Shown: positions 36,524 to 46,746 of the stretch, one piece after another
Layout: every line of letters begins with the position of its first letter
How positions within the stretch are numbered: position 1 is the stretch's first letter
From: Reichenbachiella agarivorans
Lineage (GTDB): Bacteria; Bacteroidota; Bacteroidia; Cytophagales; Cyclobacteriaceae
Length of the DNA: 64,000 nucleotides
Reading direction: 5' to 3'
NCBI RefSeq assembly: GCF_025502585.1
Contig: NZ_CP106679.1
Location: 2,697,501-2,761,500 of the forward strand
Notes under the pieces: model-generated
Database searches by the model: none
Told to the model about the DNA's origin: nothing
Seen by the model: the letters and a program-made list of their open reading frames with translations, nothing else
Program-made: the position numbers and the translations under genes

Positions 36524-37969
36524 GTGAAAAACTTAATTAACTTAATCAATTATACTGATGACAGATTGTGGTCATATGATCACAATTTGATTTGCACATG
36601 CTCCAATGAACAAGCCAAAATAGATTATTTAAACGCTTTCGGTGTAGAACTAGTGCCAGGGGTGAGTGTGTTGGAAGGTGTGCCAGAACCGATTCGTACG
36701 GAATGGAAGCAAGTTTATCTAAGAGGGTTGCAGGGTAAAAAAATCAGTTTCATTCACAGTTTTGGTCTTGAAGAATTACCAGCCTATCTAAAAATCACTT
36801 TGGTTCCAATATTAGAAAAGGATGAAGTAGTAGGTGTTGCATGCACATCACATGATATCACCGAATTGAAGATAGTCGAGCGACAGATGCTACAAAATGA
36901 AGCTTATCTAACCGCTCAGATCGAAAATACCAAAGACGCTATCTGGTCTGTTGACCGTGATTATAAACTATTGATCGTGAATACAGCGATGATTCACGGT
37001 TATATGGCAGCATATGGCAGGCAGTTGAAGGTAGGCGAAAACATGATAGAAAGTGCACCTGAAGAGATGCGCGAAGTATGGATTGAAAGATACGAACGTG
37101 CGCTCAAAGGAGAGGTGTTTAGTGTATTGGAGGAGTTTAATTTTGGAGAGCAAACACAATACATAGAGCTATCTCTGAACCCTATTCGCGTCAAAAATGC
37201 AGTAGTGGGAGTGGCGTGTTTTGGCAAGGATATCACACCAGTAAAGAGTTCGGAAATAGCACTGCAAAAAAGTGTAGAACTAAAGGATCGCTTCTTTTCT
37301 ATCATCGCACATGATCTCAAAGGACCAGTGGGTAACATCCGAGAATTGGTCAAGATGCTGGCGTCAACTTCGCTAAAACTGTCACAAGATCAACAAAATG
37401 AAATTGTGTCACATCTCAGCAATGCAACCCATGGCGTGTATGAATTGTTGGACAATCTGCTTGCTTGGGCGATGTCTCAGCAGAATTTTGTGAAAGTGAA
37501 AAAGGAACGGTTGAACGTCAACAAACTAATAGAAGACAGTATCAAAGCCTACAGAACCAGTGCAGAATCCAAAAATATTACTACTACAATAAAGGTAGAT
37601 CACCAGACAGAAGTCTTTGCTGATAAAAGAGCTTTGTCTAGCACAATCGCCAATCTCTACAACAATGCCATCAAGTTTACAAACGAATCAGGTACCATCA
37701 CTCTATCGGCAAAGAATCTTGTCCAACATCTGGAATTTTGTGTCAGTGATACAGGTGTGGGTATGGACGAAGAAGTACTCTCTTCTCTTTTTGATGAAAC
37801 CAAGGTGCTGACCAAAGCAGGCACCAGAAAGGAACGCGGCACAGGCTTAGGCTTGCTACTCTGCAAGGAATTTGTGATGCTCAATGGAGGAGAATTATGG
37901 GTAAAAAGTAAACTCGGAGAAGGCAGTGCATTTTGCTTCACAGTTCCTTTGGTCGAGGTTAATATTTAG
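36524..37969 (+). CDS. Soluble PAS-PAS histidine kinase
   Basis: 481 residues from a GTG start. Two PAS domains (about 8-120 and 125-245) lead into a HisKA domain with the phosphoacceptor in FSIIAHDLKGPVGNIREL and an HATPase domain with N box LYNNAIKFTNESG and G1/G2 boxes VSDTGVGMDEE and RGTGLGLLLCKEF. No membrane segment is present, so it senses a cytoplasmic signal. No response regulator gene is adjacent, making it an orphan kinase. PAS ligands cannot be inferred. Confidence 0.92.
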   Translation: MKNLINLINYTDDRLWSYDHNLICTCSNEQAKIDYLNAFGVELVPGVSVLEGVPEPIRTEWKQVYLRGLQGKKISFIHSFGLEELPAYLKITLVPILEKDEVVGVACTSHDITELKIVERQMLQNEAYLTAQIENTKDAIWSVDRDYKLLIVNTAMIHGYMAAYGRQLKVGENMIESAPEEMREVWIERYERALKGEVFSVLEEFNFGEQTQYIELSLNPIRVKNAVVGVACFGKDITPVKSSEIALQKSVELKDRFFSIIAHDLKGPVGNIRELVKMLASTSLKLSQDQQNEIVSHLSNATHGVYELLDNLLAWAMSQQNFVKVKKERLNVNKLIEDSIKAYRTSAESKNITTTIKVDHQTEVFADKRALSSTIANLYNNAIKFTNESGTITLSAKNLVQHLEFCVSDTGVGMDEEVLSSLFDETKVLTKAGTRKERGTGLGLLLCKEFVMLNGGELWVKSKLGEGSAFCFTVPLVEVNI

Positions 37970-38039
37970 ACAAAAGTTCATCAAGTCTTTCCGATCACGT
38001 CAGGTGTACGTCTCTCCCTATATGACCACATGAAGAACC

Positions 38040-38337
38040 TATTTTGTACATTAACTATTAAAGTCCCCTGCGGAAGATTTAATCTAACAGGGAGAAATTA
38101 CGCTGGGCTGCAGGGACTATTAGCCGTAGAAATAAAGATGCAGTAACCAGAGTTCGATTCTTAAAGAAGGCTCATGAACCACAATAGGGTAAAAAAAATG
38201 GCCTTTGATAAAAAGTGCATAAAAACCCTTCAAGGGTTCTCTTCCAGATCATAGACAAAACGAATGATATACCAAACCCTGCCCTAACTATTGGGGTATG
38301 ATCACCTTGTAAATCAATGATTTGCAAGGCTTTTTTT
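38040..38337 (+). ncRNA. Possible structured RNA in gene-free stretch
   Basis: The 379-base spacer 37970-38348 has no credible gene. AGTCCCCTGC (38062-38071) pairs with GCAGGGACT (38110-38118), with one bulged base, and a strong plus-strand terminator ends the stretch at 38337. A transcript here would be either a very long 3' end of the kinase mRNA or an independent small RNA. I do not recognise a known RNA family. Confidence 0.3.
38305..38337 (+). terminator. Orphan intrinsic terminator
   Basis: CCTTGTAAATC pairs with GATTTGCAAGG (11 bases, one wobble) around a 3-base loop and is followed by seven T on the plus strand. The nearest upstream plus-strand gene ends 335 bases earlier. Confidence 0.85.
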
Positions 38338-38348
38338 GTTGTAAGATT

Positions 38349-40058
38349 TTATTCAATACTGGCAATGATGTCTTCTAGATTTTCACTTCTCTCTAGATTC
38401 ATTTTCTTTCGCAAGCGATAGCGTGTTGTGTGCACACTTTCGACTGATATACCGAGGAGTTTGGCCATGTCCTTGCTCGAAAAATTAAGTTTTACCAAGG
38501 CGCATATTTTTTTATCACTTTGTGATAAATCTGGATATCTGTTGTGCAATTCTTTGTAGAACCTTTTGTTGACAGAGATAAACCTTGCCTCAAATTCCTT
38601 CCAGTCATTACTGGTTGTTGTATTGATGCTTTTTGCGAGTTTGCTCAATTTGCTTTTGTCGGGATTTTCTTTTTGCTCATTGAGCTGACGCTTTAGATCT
38701 CCTAGCGTTTCTTCTCTTTGAATGACCTGTAGGGCAGATGCAGTCAGTTCTTTGTTTTTGACTTCCAATACCTCTCGCATCTTTTGTCTTTCTAGCTGAC
38801 GCTTTTCGTCCAGCAGATGTTTTTTTGCTTTGTATTTGGATCTAAAGAAGCGATAGGTAAGAAAAATGAGTGTGATCAAAAAACCAATCGTTCCATATAG
38901 GATGTAAGACCTTAAGACCCAAATTTTTTCCTCTTGTTCCAAATCTCTTATTTTTTGCTCTTTCAGTATAGCTGCTTGTTTTTCTTTGGATATCCTAAAT
39001 TCATCTTTTATTTCCAATAGAAATTTGTTGTTCTTGCTGCGACTGCCGAATTGCATTTCAGTTTGTTCTTTGGCTTTTTTGAGCATTTCGTATGCTTTCT
39101 GAGCCTTTCCTTGGCTCATCAGGAGTTCGGAATAATGCTCATATACGTCTGGTAGCAAATCCGCATGACTTTTATGTAATTGCCCTGCTTTGATAGCACT
39201 GTTGAAATACAAATCACTCAATTGATACTCATTCAGGTTTTGGTAAATCATGGCTAGAAAATAATGATACATGACCAAGTAACTATGAAATTGAGTACTG
39301 AGGTGATCATTTAGTGGTAGCAACATTCTGAGTGCTTCATTGCTTTTCCCTTCATAATACAGGATGTATCCTCTTTCGGCTGTGATAAATGCCGAGCCAA
39401 AGGGTTCCTCACTAATAATTGTTTTCACATAGGTACAACTGTCCAAATAGGTTTTGGCCATTTCATACTGACCTCTTTTTCTATACAAGGAGGCTAGTGC
39501 GTAATATTCTGGAATGAAAATCTCTCTGTTATCCCCCAGCTCCTTAATGTGTTTTCTTTTTAAGTCAAGGGAGTGGTTGAAATACAATATGGCCTGCTCG
39601 TCTCTTTGATACAAAATGTATAGCCAACCCAAACCCTGATACACTTTTGATTTGCTCAATATATCACTCGTGTGTTCGGCGAGCAGCAGAGCTTCCCAAT
39701 ACCCATCATAGGAGCTGCTAAAATTTCCATTGTGTGCATATAAATCCGAAAGTTCTGTAAGACAATCGATGACCATTAGCGTGTCTTGCTTTTTCAGAAA
39801 CTTGTTTTGACTTAACTTAAATAGAAGCATTGAACTATCGGGGTTTTCAAACTTTAATAGTTTGGCTTTTTCTAGTAATCTATAGGGGAGAGAATCTGTA
39901 GGTATTGATTGACTTTGAGCAATGACTGGACAAATACCAATAGTGAGGGCTGTAATTACTAGTATTATTTGTCTAGTTGTGAATATTCGGATATCTGAAT
40001 ATGTTTTTGATGTAAATGATAGATATACAGCTGTTTGATTATTATTTCTGTGCTTCAT
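38349..40058 (-). CDS. Membrane-bound TPR regulator with LuxR-type HTH
   Basis: 569 residues. A signal-type hydrophobic segment at about 30-47 precedes TPR units (AILYFNHSLDLKRKHI, YEMAKTYLDSCTYVK, YQLSDLYFNSAIKAGQ). A membrane helix at about 385-405 (LYGTIGFLITLIFLTYRFF) is followed by a basic coiled coil. The C-terminal helix-turn-helix is LuxR-like (FSSKDMAKLLGISVESVHTT). The design places the TPR sensor in the periplasm and the DNA-binding end in the cytoplasm. It is divergent from the SusC gene and is the most likely regulator of the galactan locus. Confidence 0.85.
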   Translation of the reverse strand: MKHRNNNQTAVYLSFTSKTYSDIRIFTTRQIILVITALTIGICPVIAQSQSIPTDSLPYRLLEKAKLLKFENPDSSMLLFKLSQNKFLKKQDTLMVIDCLTELSDLYAHNGNFSSSYDGYWEALLLAEHTSDILSKSKVYQGLGWLYILYQRDEQAILYFNHSLDLKRKHIKELGDNREIFIPEYYALASLYRKRGQYEMAKTYLDSCTYVKTIISEEPFGSAFITAERGYILYYEGKSNEALRMLLPLNDHLSTQFHSYLVMYHYFLAMIYQNLNEYQLSDLYFNSAIKAGQLHKSHADLLPDVYEHYSELLMSQGKAQKAYEMLKKAKEQTEMQFGSRSKNNKFLLEIKDEFRISKEKQAAILKEQKIRDLEQEEKIWVLRSYILYGTIGFLITLIFLTYRFFRSKYKAKKHLLDEKRQLERQKMREVLEVKNKELTASALQVIQREETLGDLKRQLNEQKENPDKSKLSKLAKSINTTTSNDWKEFEARFISVNKRFYKELHNRYPDLSQSDKKICALVKLNFSSKDMAKLLGISVESVHTTRYRLRKKMNLERSENLEDIIASIE

Positions 40059-40241
40059 GTCTAGTTGTATTTTTGGTATTTTTTCTGAATGTACAGTTTG
40101 TGTATAGTGTCAAAATAAGGATAAAATTATGACATCAACCATATTTGACTTACGAATTGTTTCAGAGAAGTCTAAGAAATAGATGTCTTGGATGGTCATC
40201 AAACATTCGGATTACTATTGTTTAACATAAAGCATAATTGA
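40059..40241. promoter_or_regulatory. Divergent control region of the galactan locus
   Basis: A 183-base AT-rich spacer between the TPR/HTH regulator and SusC starts. TACTATTG at 40213-40220 is one base off the Bacteroidota -7 consensus TAnnTTTG, with CTTG at 40187-40190 as a poor -33 element 22 bases earlier. The match is suggestive only. Confidence 0.35.
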
Positions 40242-43200
40242 ATGAAAAGACTATTTACATTATTAAAATGTTCGGTCATTTTGATCTTACTAATTTGCCT
40301 GAGTATGCCTGTATTGGCTCAGACCAAAGTAGTAGGTAAGGTGATTGATGACAATGATGCCCAAGGTATTCCTGGTGTCAATGTTCTAATCAAAGGAAGT
40401 GCTGTAGGTACTGTTACGGACTTAAATGGTATCTATAGTATTGAAGTTCCTGCAGATGCAGAAGCTCTTGTTTTTAGCTACATCGGATACCTCAAGCAGG
40501 AGGTAGTTATCTCTGGTCGTTCTACGATTGACGTAGCTATGCAGACAGATATTGAGCAGCTGGACGAGGTAGTGGTAGTGGGTTACGGTGTTCAGAAAAA
40601 GAAAGAGTTGACTGGTGCAGTGGGCTCTATTAAATCTGAAGAATTGCTCAAAAACGCCACTTCTGATATCGGAGATGCAATGCAAGGTCAGATTGCTGGT
40701 GTAAACGTTCAAGCCTCAAGTGGAAGACCAGGTTCTAAATCCAACATTCAAATCAGAGGAATAGGCTCAGTGAACTCTGGTGCCCTGGGACCCTTGTATG
40801 TCGTAGATGGTGTTCCATTTCAGAATGATCCAAACATTGCGCCTGAACAGATAGAATCAATGGAGATTTTGAAAGATGGTGCTGCTGCTGCGATCTATGG
40901 TGTACGTGCATCGAATGGTGTGATTTTGATCACAACCAAAAGAGGTAAAGCTGGTAGAATGCAAGTTGACTTTTCAGCATATGGCGGAGTACAAGAGATT
41001 TATTCGGGTACCCCACTGATGAATACACAGGAGCAGATGTATGTGGAAGATGTAAAATTAGATGCCGTAGGCAAAGAGCCACTTATTTTTGTTTTTAATC
41101 CTGATGCACTGGATTATGATACGGACTTTGTTGATGAAGTACAAAATGACAATGCCAAAATGCAGAGCTACAATATCAACGTGTCAGGTGGTCAAGAGAA
41201 TTTGACTTTGAACTTGAGCGCCAATTATTTTCAGCAAGATGGTGTTTTGATCAATTCAGGATTTGATCGTTTTACCACTCGACTCAATGGAGAATATAAT
41301 CTTGGCAAATTCAGGGCATTTGCCTCTCTGGGCATGACTGAGGAAAATACCCAACAAGAGCCTTGGGCACTGTACGAATATGCTATTATTCAAAAACCTT
41401 GGCAGAGAGGGTTGAACGATCTGGAGACCAATGGGCAGAATGAAGTAATCGTACCTTCTGACAACCCTATTCAGTATGGATACCTGTCTAGACAACTCAA
41501 CAACGAGGACAATAGAAAAGTAAGAAGCAACAACATAGCAATCAACCTTGAGTATGAGTTCATTGATGGCTTGAGTTTTCAGGTCAACTTGGGTAGAAAC
41601 GACTGGAACTATCAGCGTACATTCTTTCAGCCACAGTATTTGGCATATACTGCAGACGGTGACTTGCAGCCAGGTGGATCTAATCTGGATGCCATGTTAA
41701 ATGAAGACTATATTTTCACAACTAAGAATACCCTGGAGAATATTTTGAAATTCCGAAGAGATTTTGGGAAGCACAATGTAGGCGCTACTTTGGTTTTGTC
41801 TTATGAAAACTATGACTACAAAACCACCGGAGTAGGAGTAATCGGACTGTTGAGCAACGATACTGATGTGTTGAGCGCTGGGGTCAAAGGTGCTGCACCT
41901 ACAGGTGTGAGAAACACTCAGAATATTGTCGGTAAGATGGCAAGAGTGCAGTATGGTTATGACGAGAGATATTTATTGTCTGCGAGTATCCGATATGACG
42001 GCTCTTCGATTTTTGGTGAAGAGAATCGTTACAATCCTTTTTATGGTATTTCTGCTGGTTGGAACATCAGCGAGGAAGGATTCTTTAAGAATGCAGCTGG
42101 GTTAGATTTTATCAGCAATTTGAAACTGAGAGGTAGTTATGCAGAATTGGGTAATCAAAGTGTAGCACCTTATCAATACGCTGCAAGTATTGAGGGTGGT
42201 GTCAATTATCCATTTGGTACCGAAGGCAGTGAGTACTTAGGCGTAGGAAATATTCAAAGAAGGTATGCCAACCCATTTATTCAGTGGGAGACGACCATCT
42301 CTAGAAATATTGGTTTGGACCTGAGTATGTTCGATGGCAGATTGAATTTCTCTGCAGACGTGTACCGCAATAACAAAGAGGACATGCTTTTGTCCGAGAG
42401 ATTGGCTCCTTCATCTGGAACTTGGCAGACCAGAGCAACAGAAACTTACAACTCTAGAACCATCAATGCAGGTAACATGCAAAACCAAGGTATTGAACTG
42501 GCTTTGGGGTATAGAGATGAGACCAATTTTGGTTTGAACTGGAGTGTCAACGGGACATTTACTAAAAATGTCAATGAAATAACGGATTTGAATGGTGTAG
42601 AGGGAATAGCCTATGCAGGCGGTCGCCCGATCACTTCGAGAGGAGAAAGTACAGATTATACCACTTACCTATCACAAGGCTATGAAGGCGGTGCATTCTT
42701 CCTCCTAAAGCACGAAGGGGTAATTAAAACTGCTGAACAACTATCAGACTATCAGGCCTTGGATCCAAGTGCTATGATGGGAGACATGATGTACAAAGAT
42801 CAATTGACCGTAGATACAGATGGTGACGGTGTCCCTGATGCAGGTGACGGTGTGATCAATGACAATGACCGTGTTTATGCAGGTTCGGGACAGCCAGCAT
42901 TCGAGGCGGGCTTGATGCTAAACGGTGCTTACAAGGGATTCGATCTGTTTGTGCAGGCATACTGCTCTTATGGAGCGGAAATCTACAATGGATCTAAATT
43001 GTTTGCCTATGGCGCTGGACGTCACAAAGATTTATACTATGCTTGGTCTCCACAGAATCCTGATTCGGATATTCCAGCCGTTCGAACTTCACAAGAGCAC
43101 AACAATACAAGAGCTAGATCTGACTACTTCTTAGAAGACGGTTCTTACTTGAGAATCAGAAACATCACCTTGGGTTACACTATTCCAAACAGTGTTTTGA

Positions 43201-43376
43201 AAAACAAAGTGAGCAAGTTGAGATTCTATTTGACAGGTCAAAACTTGTTCACATTCACAAAGTATGAAGGTTATGACCCTGAGGTAGGAGGGGATGGTCT
43301 ATCTACTCGTGGTGTAGATCAAGGTAACTATCCAGTGACTCGCAAGTTTTTGGCTGGTGTGCAACTTCAGTTTTAA
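40242..43376 (+). CDS. susC: SusC-family TonB-dependent transporter
   Basis: 1044 residues with a signal peptide ending in VLAQ. A carboxypeptidase-D-like regulatory domain (GIPGVNVLIKGSAVGTVTDL) follows, then the TonB-box region QLDEVVVVGYG, a plug domain (residues about 115-230, with SIQIRGIGSV-type NIQIRGIGSVNSGALGPLYV) and a 22-strand barrel. It imports galactan oligosaccharides across the outer membrane, powered by TonB. It has no STN domain, so it does not signal to a FecR/sigma pair. SusD and a glycan-binding protein follow at spacings of about 18 bases. A VDTDGDGVPDAGDGVIND loop near residue 870 looks like a calcium site. Confidence 0.95.
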   Translation: MKRLFTLLKCSVILILLICLSMPVLAQTKVVGKVIDDNDAQGIPGVNVLIKGSAVGTVTDLNGIYSIEVPADAEALVFSYIGYLKQEVVISGRSTIDVAMQTDIEQLDEVVVVGYGVQKKKELTGAVGSIKSEELLKNATSDIGDAMQGQIAGVNVQASSGRPGSKSNIQIRGIGSVNSGALGPLYVVDGVPFQNDPNIAPEQIESMEILKDGAAAAIYGVRASNGVILITTKRGKAGRMQVDFSAYGGVQEIYSGTPLMNTQEQMYVEDVKLDAVGKEPLIFVFNPDALDYDTDFVDEVQNDNAKMQSYNINVSGGQENLTLNLSANYFQQDGVLINSGFDRFTTRLNGEYNLGKFRAFASLGMTEENTQQEPWALYEYAIIQKPWQRGLNDLETNGQNEVIVPSDNPIQYGYLSRQLNNEDNRKVRSNNIAINLEYEFIDGLSFQVNLGRNDWNYQRTFFQPQYLAYTADGDLQPGGSNLDAMLNEDYIFTTKNTLENILKFRRDFGKHNVGATLVLSYENYDYKTTGVGVIGLLSNDTDVLSAGVKGAAPTGVRNTQNIVGKMARVQYGYDERYLLSASIRYDGSSIFGEENRYNPFYGISAGWNISEEGFFKNAAGLDFISNLKLRGSYAELGNQSVAPYQYAASIEGGVNYPFGTEGSEYLGVGNIQRRYANPFIQWETTISRNIGLDLSMFDGRLNFSADVYRNNKEDMLLSERLAPSSGTWQTRATETYNSRTINAGNMQNQGIELALGYRDETNFGLNWSVNGTFTKNVNEITDLNGVEGIAYAGGRPITSRGESTDYTTYLSQGYEGGAFFLLKHEGVIKTAEQLSDYQALDPSAMMGDMMYKDQLTVDTDGDGVPDAGDGVINDNDRVYAGSGQPAFEAGLMLNGAYKGFDLFVQAYCSYGAEIYNGSKLFAYGAGRHKDLYYAWSPQNPDSDIPAVRTSQEHNNTRARSDYFLEDGSYLRIRNITLGYTIPNSVLKNKVSKLRFYLTGQNLFTFTKYEGYDPEVGGDGLSTRGVDQGNYPVTRKFLAGVQLQF

Positions 43377-43393
43377 TCCTAAAACATAGCAAG

Positions 43394-45121
43394 ATGAAAA
43401 AGAAACTTTTATATATATTAATGATACCTGTCTTCATGTTTACAACTAGTTGCAACGAAGACGAGTTTTTGACGCAGGTCAACCCCAATTCTATCACTAC
43501 AGATGTGTATTGGGAGACAAGTGATGATTTTGAGAAAGGATTGTACACGGTCTATGGCGCCTTGCAATTTCCTTCAATCTCTGGAGCCCAATTTACCAAC
43601 AACTGGGTAATGGGTGATTTGGCTGGAGCCGAATCTTGGATGAAGACATTCGAGTTTGTGACGCTCAATTTCAATGATGCATCTGAGCATGTAAAGAACA
43701 AATGGAATGAGCTGTATGTAGGTATATTCAGAGCCAATCAGGTGATTGAATATATTCAAGATGCAGAAATCTCAAGCAGTGAAAAGGCACTGATTGTAGC
43801 ACAAGCTAGATTCCTGAGAGCTTTTTTCTATTTCGAATTGGCACATAGCTATGGTGGAGCAGTCATTCATACCGTAGTCCCTGTGACAGACGAAGACTTT
43901 CAAAAGGCCTTTGATTCGATTGATAAAGTCACCACAGATGTAATCATACCTGACTTGGAGTTTGCCAAGGCAAATTTAGAAGGTGTGGAGTGGACTGGTG
44001 ATGATTTGGGACGTGCGACATGGGGTGCTGCTACTGCCCTTATGGGTAAAGTATATCTGTACAACAAGGATTGGGTCAATGCTGCGGATGAATTTAAGAA
44101 AATCATCGACTCAGGTATATACAGCTTGACTCCTGATTTTATGGATAATTTCACTGATGAGAACGAATTCAACAGTGAGTCTATTTTCGAAGTAGCGTAT
44201 TCTGCAGTAGCTGGTGATACAGGTGCCAATGGCAACAACATTGATACCACACCCAACGAAATAGGATCAGAGGCAAATACCATTGATGCAAAAGTCGGCC
44301 AGTTAAATTCTGGAGGATACAATGAGGTCTTGGGATCATATTATTTGCATGAGCTATTGTACAATGATGAAATAGATCCAACCAAAGGCATCAACAATGG
44401 TTTTACACAGTCACAAAGAATGTATGCAAGTGTACTCACCAAGGATGGAGATGGTAGTTATTTTAGCGTACCAGTGACTGAGCTGAAAGGATTTGGATTT
44501 GCTCAGACTGCATATGTGAAAAAATACACCAACTGGTATCAGTATGATTTGATCAATACAACCAATCCACGATCAGGGATCAATATCAGACATATTCGAT
44601 ACTCAGATGTACTATTGATGTATGCCGAGGCGATACTCAACGCCCAAGGTGATGCCGCTGCTGCAGAGGCCCTTACCTATATCGACAGAATACGTGCGAG
44701 AGCAGGTGTCGTGACTCTTCAGGATTATTTGAACAACAATGCCAATACTTTTCCTGCTATGCACGTGAGCAAAGTAGTGAATGGTGCTTACAATTTGGTC
44801 GCACCTACTGCTGACAACTTGTTGACACACATCATGATGGTAGAGAGACCGATTGAGTTGTGTTTTGAAGGTCACAGATGGAAAGATTTGACTAGATGGG
44901 GTATTGTGAAGGAGGTTTTGACGGCCCGTCGTGCTGATGAGCTATGGTTGCTAGCCAATTGGGATGCAATCATGAATACAGCTCCTTTCTACTTTGTGGA
45001 CGAAGCTCAGAAGGTAAGAACAGACTATGCAGTATGTGCAGCTAGTTACACCCCTTCAGCACATGATTATTTACCAATTCCCACAGATGAAAGACAAATC
45101 AATTCAGCGCTGGGTAATTAA
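43394..45121 (+). CDS. susD: SusD-family glycan-binding lipoprotein
   Basis: 575 residues with a lipoprotein signal peptide (lipobox FTTSC). The SusD/RagB fold is recognisable: N-terminal TTDVYWETSDDFEKGLYTVY, helical LIVAQARFLRAFFYFELAHS, the ADEFKKIIDSGIYSL repeat-like helix, and the C-terminal LCFEGHRWKDLTRWGIVKEV that is diagnostic. It sits on the cell surface as the lid of the SusC pore and binds the incoming oligosaccharide. The glycan specificity cannot be read from sequence, but the neighbours point to agar or porphyran. Confidence 0.95.
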   Translation: MKKKLLYILMIPVFMFTTSCNEDEFLTQVNPNSITTDVYWETSDDFEKGLYTVYGALQFPSISGAQFTNNWVMGDLAGAESWMKTFEFVTLNFNDASEHVKNKWNELYVGIFRANQVIEYIQDAEISSSEKALIVAQARFLRAFFYFELAHSYGGAVIHTVVPVTDEDFQKAFDSIDKVTTDVIIPDLEFAKANLEGVEWTGDDLGRATWGAATALMGKVYLYNKDWVNAADEFKKIIDSGIYSLTPDFMDNFTDENEFNSESIFEVAYSAVAGDTGANGNNIDTTPNEIGSEANTIDAKVGQLNSGGYNEVLGSYYLHELLYNDEIDPTKGINNGFTQSQRMYASVLTKDGDGSYFSVPVTELKGFGFAQTAYVKKYTNWYQYDLINTTNPRSGINIRHIRYSDVLLMYAEAILNAQGDAAAAEALTYIDRIRARAGVVTLQDYLNNNANTFPAMHVSKVVNGAYNLVAPTADNLLTHIMMVERPIELCFEGHRWKDLTRWGIVKEVLTARRADELWLLANWDAIMNTAPFYFVDEAQKVRTDYAVCAASYTPSAHDYLPIPTDERQINSALGN

Positions 45122-45140
45122 TAAATTAAAAAAGAAAGAG

Positions 45141-46733
45141 ATGAAAAATATTCTAAAATATATAATGGTTCTGACCCTGTTGACATGGGTAGTCAGTGCA
45201 TGTGAAGAAGAATATCAAGCACCAAATGATGGCGCTAAACACAGCGTGATTTATGCTTCGGAGTTGAGTGCTGGGAATCAAGTACAGGTGTTTGGAGACA
45301 TATCCTTTGGAGATGCTTCTGCAGGTGTGAAACACCGTGAGTGGATAGTACCTGAGGGTATTGGCTATATCATTTCGGATGATAGTGCTTCTAGTTCTGA
45401 TTTGGCGAATATTAAAGTGATATTTAATCAAGCGGGTACATTTGAAGTCAAACTACACCAAGAATTTGATGGTGATTTTTATGTTGGAAACAATGTGCAC
45501 AATGCGACTTATGATACCACTATGATGGTGACGGTTTTGGATTCTGTCAAGATGGGATTCACAGCAAACTACCTCAATGATGATGGCTCCCTAGGTGCAG
45601 CTTTGGTAATTGCAGATGGTGCCAAGAACCAGTTGACGGCCAGCAAGTCTGTTCGATTTACCTACCATTCCGAAGGCGTTCCACAGGAGCTAGTTTGGAC
45701 ATACGAAGGGGGTGATCCAGAAACTATTGATTATGACGGGGTTGAAATCGCTGATGGTACGGCTGACGAAACAGACGTAAAGTTCAAAAAAATTGGTGTA
45801 TTTGATGTGAGTTTGATTGGTTCCAGAGAGAGACCATTTGGAGCAGATACCATCAGTTTCACAGACATTATTGAAGTGATTCCATCCACAGAACCAGTTG
45901 TGTTGGATCAATTGATCAATGATGGCAACAACATAATTTTGAATTATAGCAGAGAGATAGATCCTAATTCTGTCAACTCAAATGATTTTGCGGTCAGAAT
46001 CGAAAACGGTACTGTCATCAATCCATCAATTAGCTCTGTGTCTGTAGATACAAAGTCAGGTAATCTTGTAATTGTGAAATTATCAAACGAGAGTCTCTAT
46101 GATGATGATACGGTGTATGTGAGCTACACTCCAGGTGCTATGCAGACCACTGATTTGGTCAAGGCGGATGCAATCTCTGAGATGGTCATGGAACACAAGA
46201 AGGGCACCAATGCCATGGCAGTCAATGGATATGATGTAGGTATGGAAAAATCAACTTCTGCCAATTGGCCATACTTGTTTTGGGGTCCTCCATACGATGG
46301 ATTCACGACTAGCTTCCCGACTGTTCAACCTCATTCGGGGTCTAAAAGTATGCTCATGAGCTGGACTGCTGGAGGAGGATGTATCGTAGATCACAAGGAC
46401 AACCTCGGTACTCAATATACCTTCGCACTAGAAGCTAATAAGGCATATGAGTTTGGATTCTGGATCTATATTGAGAATTTGGGAGATAACACAACAGGTG
46501 ATGGTTTGGTACCGGATCTAAGATTCTATCCAGATGATTGGTCTGCTGAGTTGGCTTTCTTTTTTGATGCGGCTTTCCCTACGGGTCAGTGGGTGTATCA
46601 ATCAACCCGATGGACTCCTAGTAATTCTAGAGATTTCTTCTTCATGATGAGAGGATATAATGCGAGTAGTTCAGTACTAATGAACTTCTACCTAGATGAT
46701 TTGGGTATCTACGAATTAAACTTGAGACCATAA
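45141..46733 (+). CDS. Surface glycan-binding lipoprotein (SusE-position)
   Basis: 530 residues from the ATG at 45141, which opens a lipoprotein signal peptide (LTLLTWVVSAC). The longer upstream frame overlaps susD and lacks this feature. Residues about 30-160 and 170-260 look like PKD/Ig-like beta domains (FGADTISFTDIIEVIPSTEP); about 265-355 is a further Ig-like unit (LDQLINDGNNIILNYSREID). The final 170 residues resemble a jelly-roll carbohydrate-binding module rich in Trp/Phe/Tyr (WPYLFWGPPYDGFTT, YEFGFWIYIENLGD). Third place after susCD is the usual spot for surface glycan-binding proteins. No catalytic motif is visible. Confidence 0.8.
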   Translation: MKNILKYIMVLTLLTWVVSACEEEYQAPNDGAKHSVIYASELSAGNQVQVFGDISFGDASAGVKHREWIVPEGIGYIISDDSASSSDLANIKVIFNQAGTFEVKLHQEFDGDFYVGNNVHNATYDTTMMVTVLDSVKMGFTANYLNDDGSLGAALVIADGAKNQLTASKSVRFTYHSEGVPQELVWTYEGGDPETIDYDGVEIADGTADETDVKFKKIGVFDVSLIGSRERPFGADTISFTDIIEVIPSTEPVVLDQLINDGNNIILNYSREIDPNSVNSNDFAVRIENGTVINPSISSVSVDTKSGNLVIVKLSNESLYDDDTVYVSYTPGAMQTTDLVKADAISEMVMEHKKGTNAMAVNGYDVGMEKSTSANWPYLFWGPPYDGFTTSFPTVQPHSGSKSMLMSWTAGGGCIVDHKDNLGTQYTFALEANKAYEFGFWIYIENLGDNTTGDGLVPDLRFYPDDWSAELAFFFDAAFPTGQWVYQSTRWTPSNSRDFFFMMRGYNASSSVLMNFYLDDLGIYELNLRP

Positions 46734-46746
46734 TCAGATCATAAGT

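Noticed and set aside
38148-38165. tRNA T-loop-like string GTTCGATTC in the gene-free stretch
   Set aside because: No acceptor, D or anticodon arm can be folded around it and the T stem does not pair, so it is not a tRNA.
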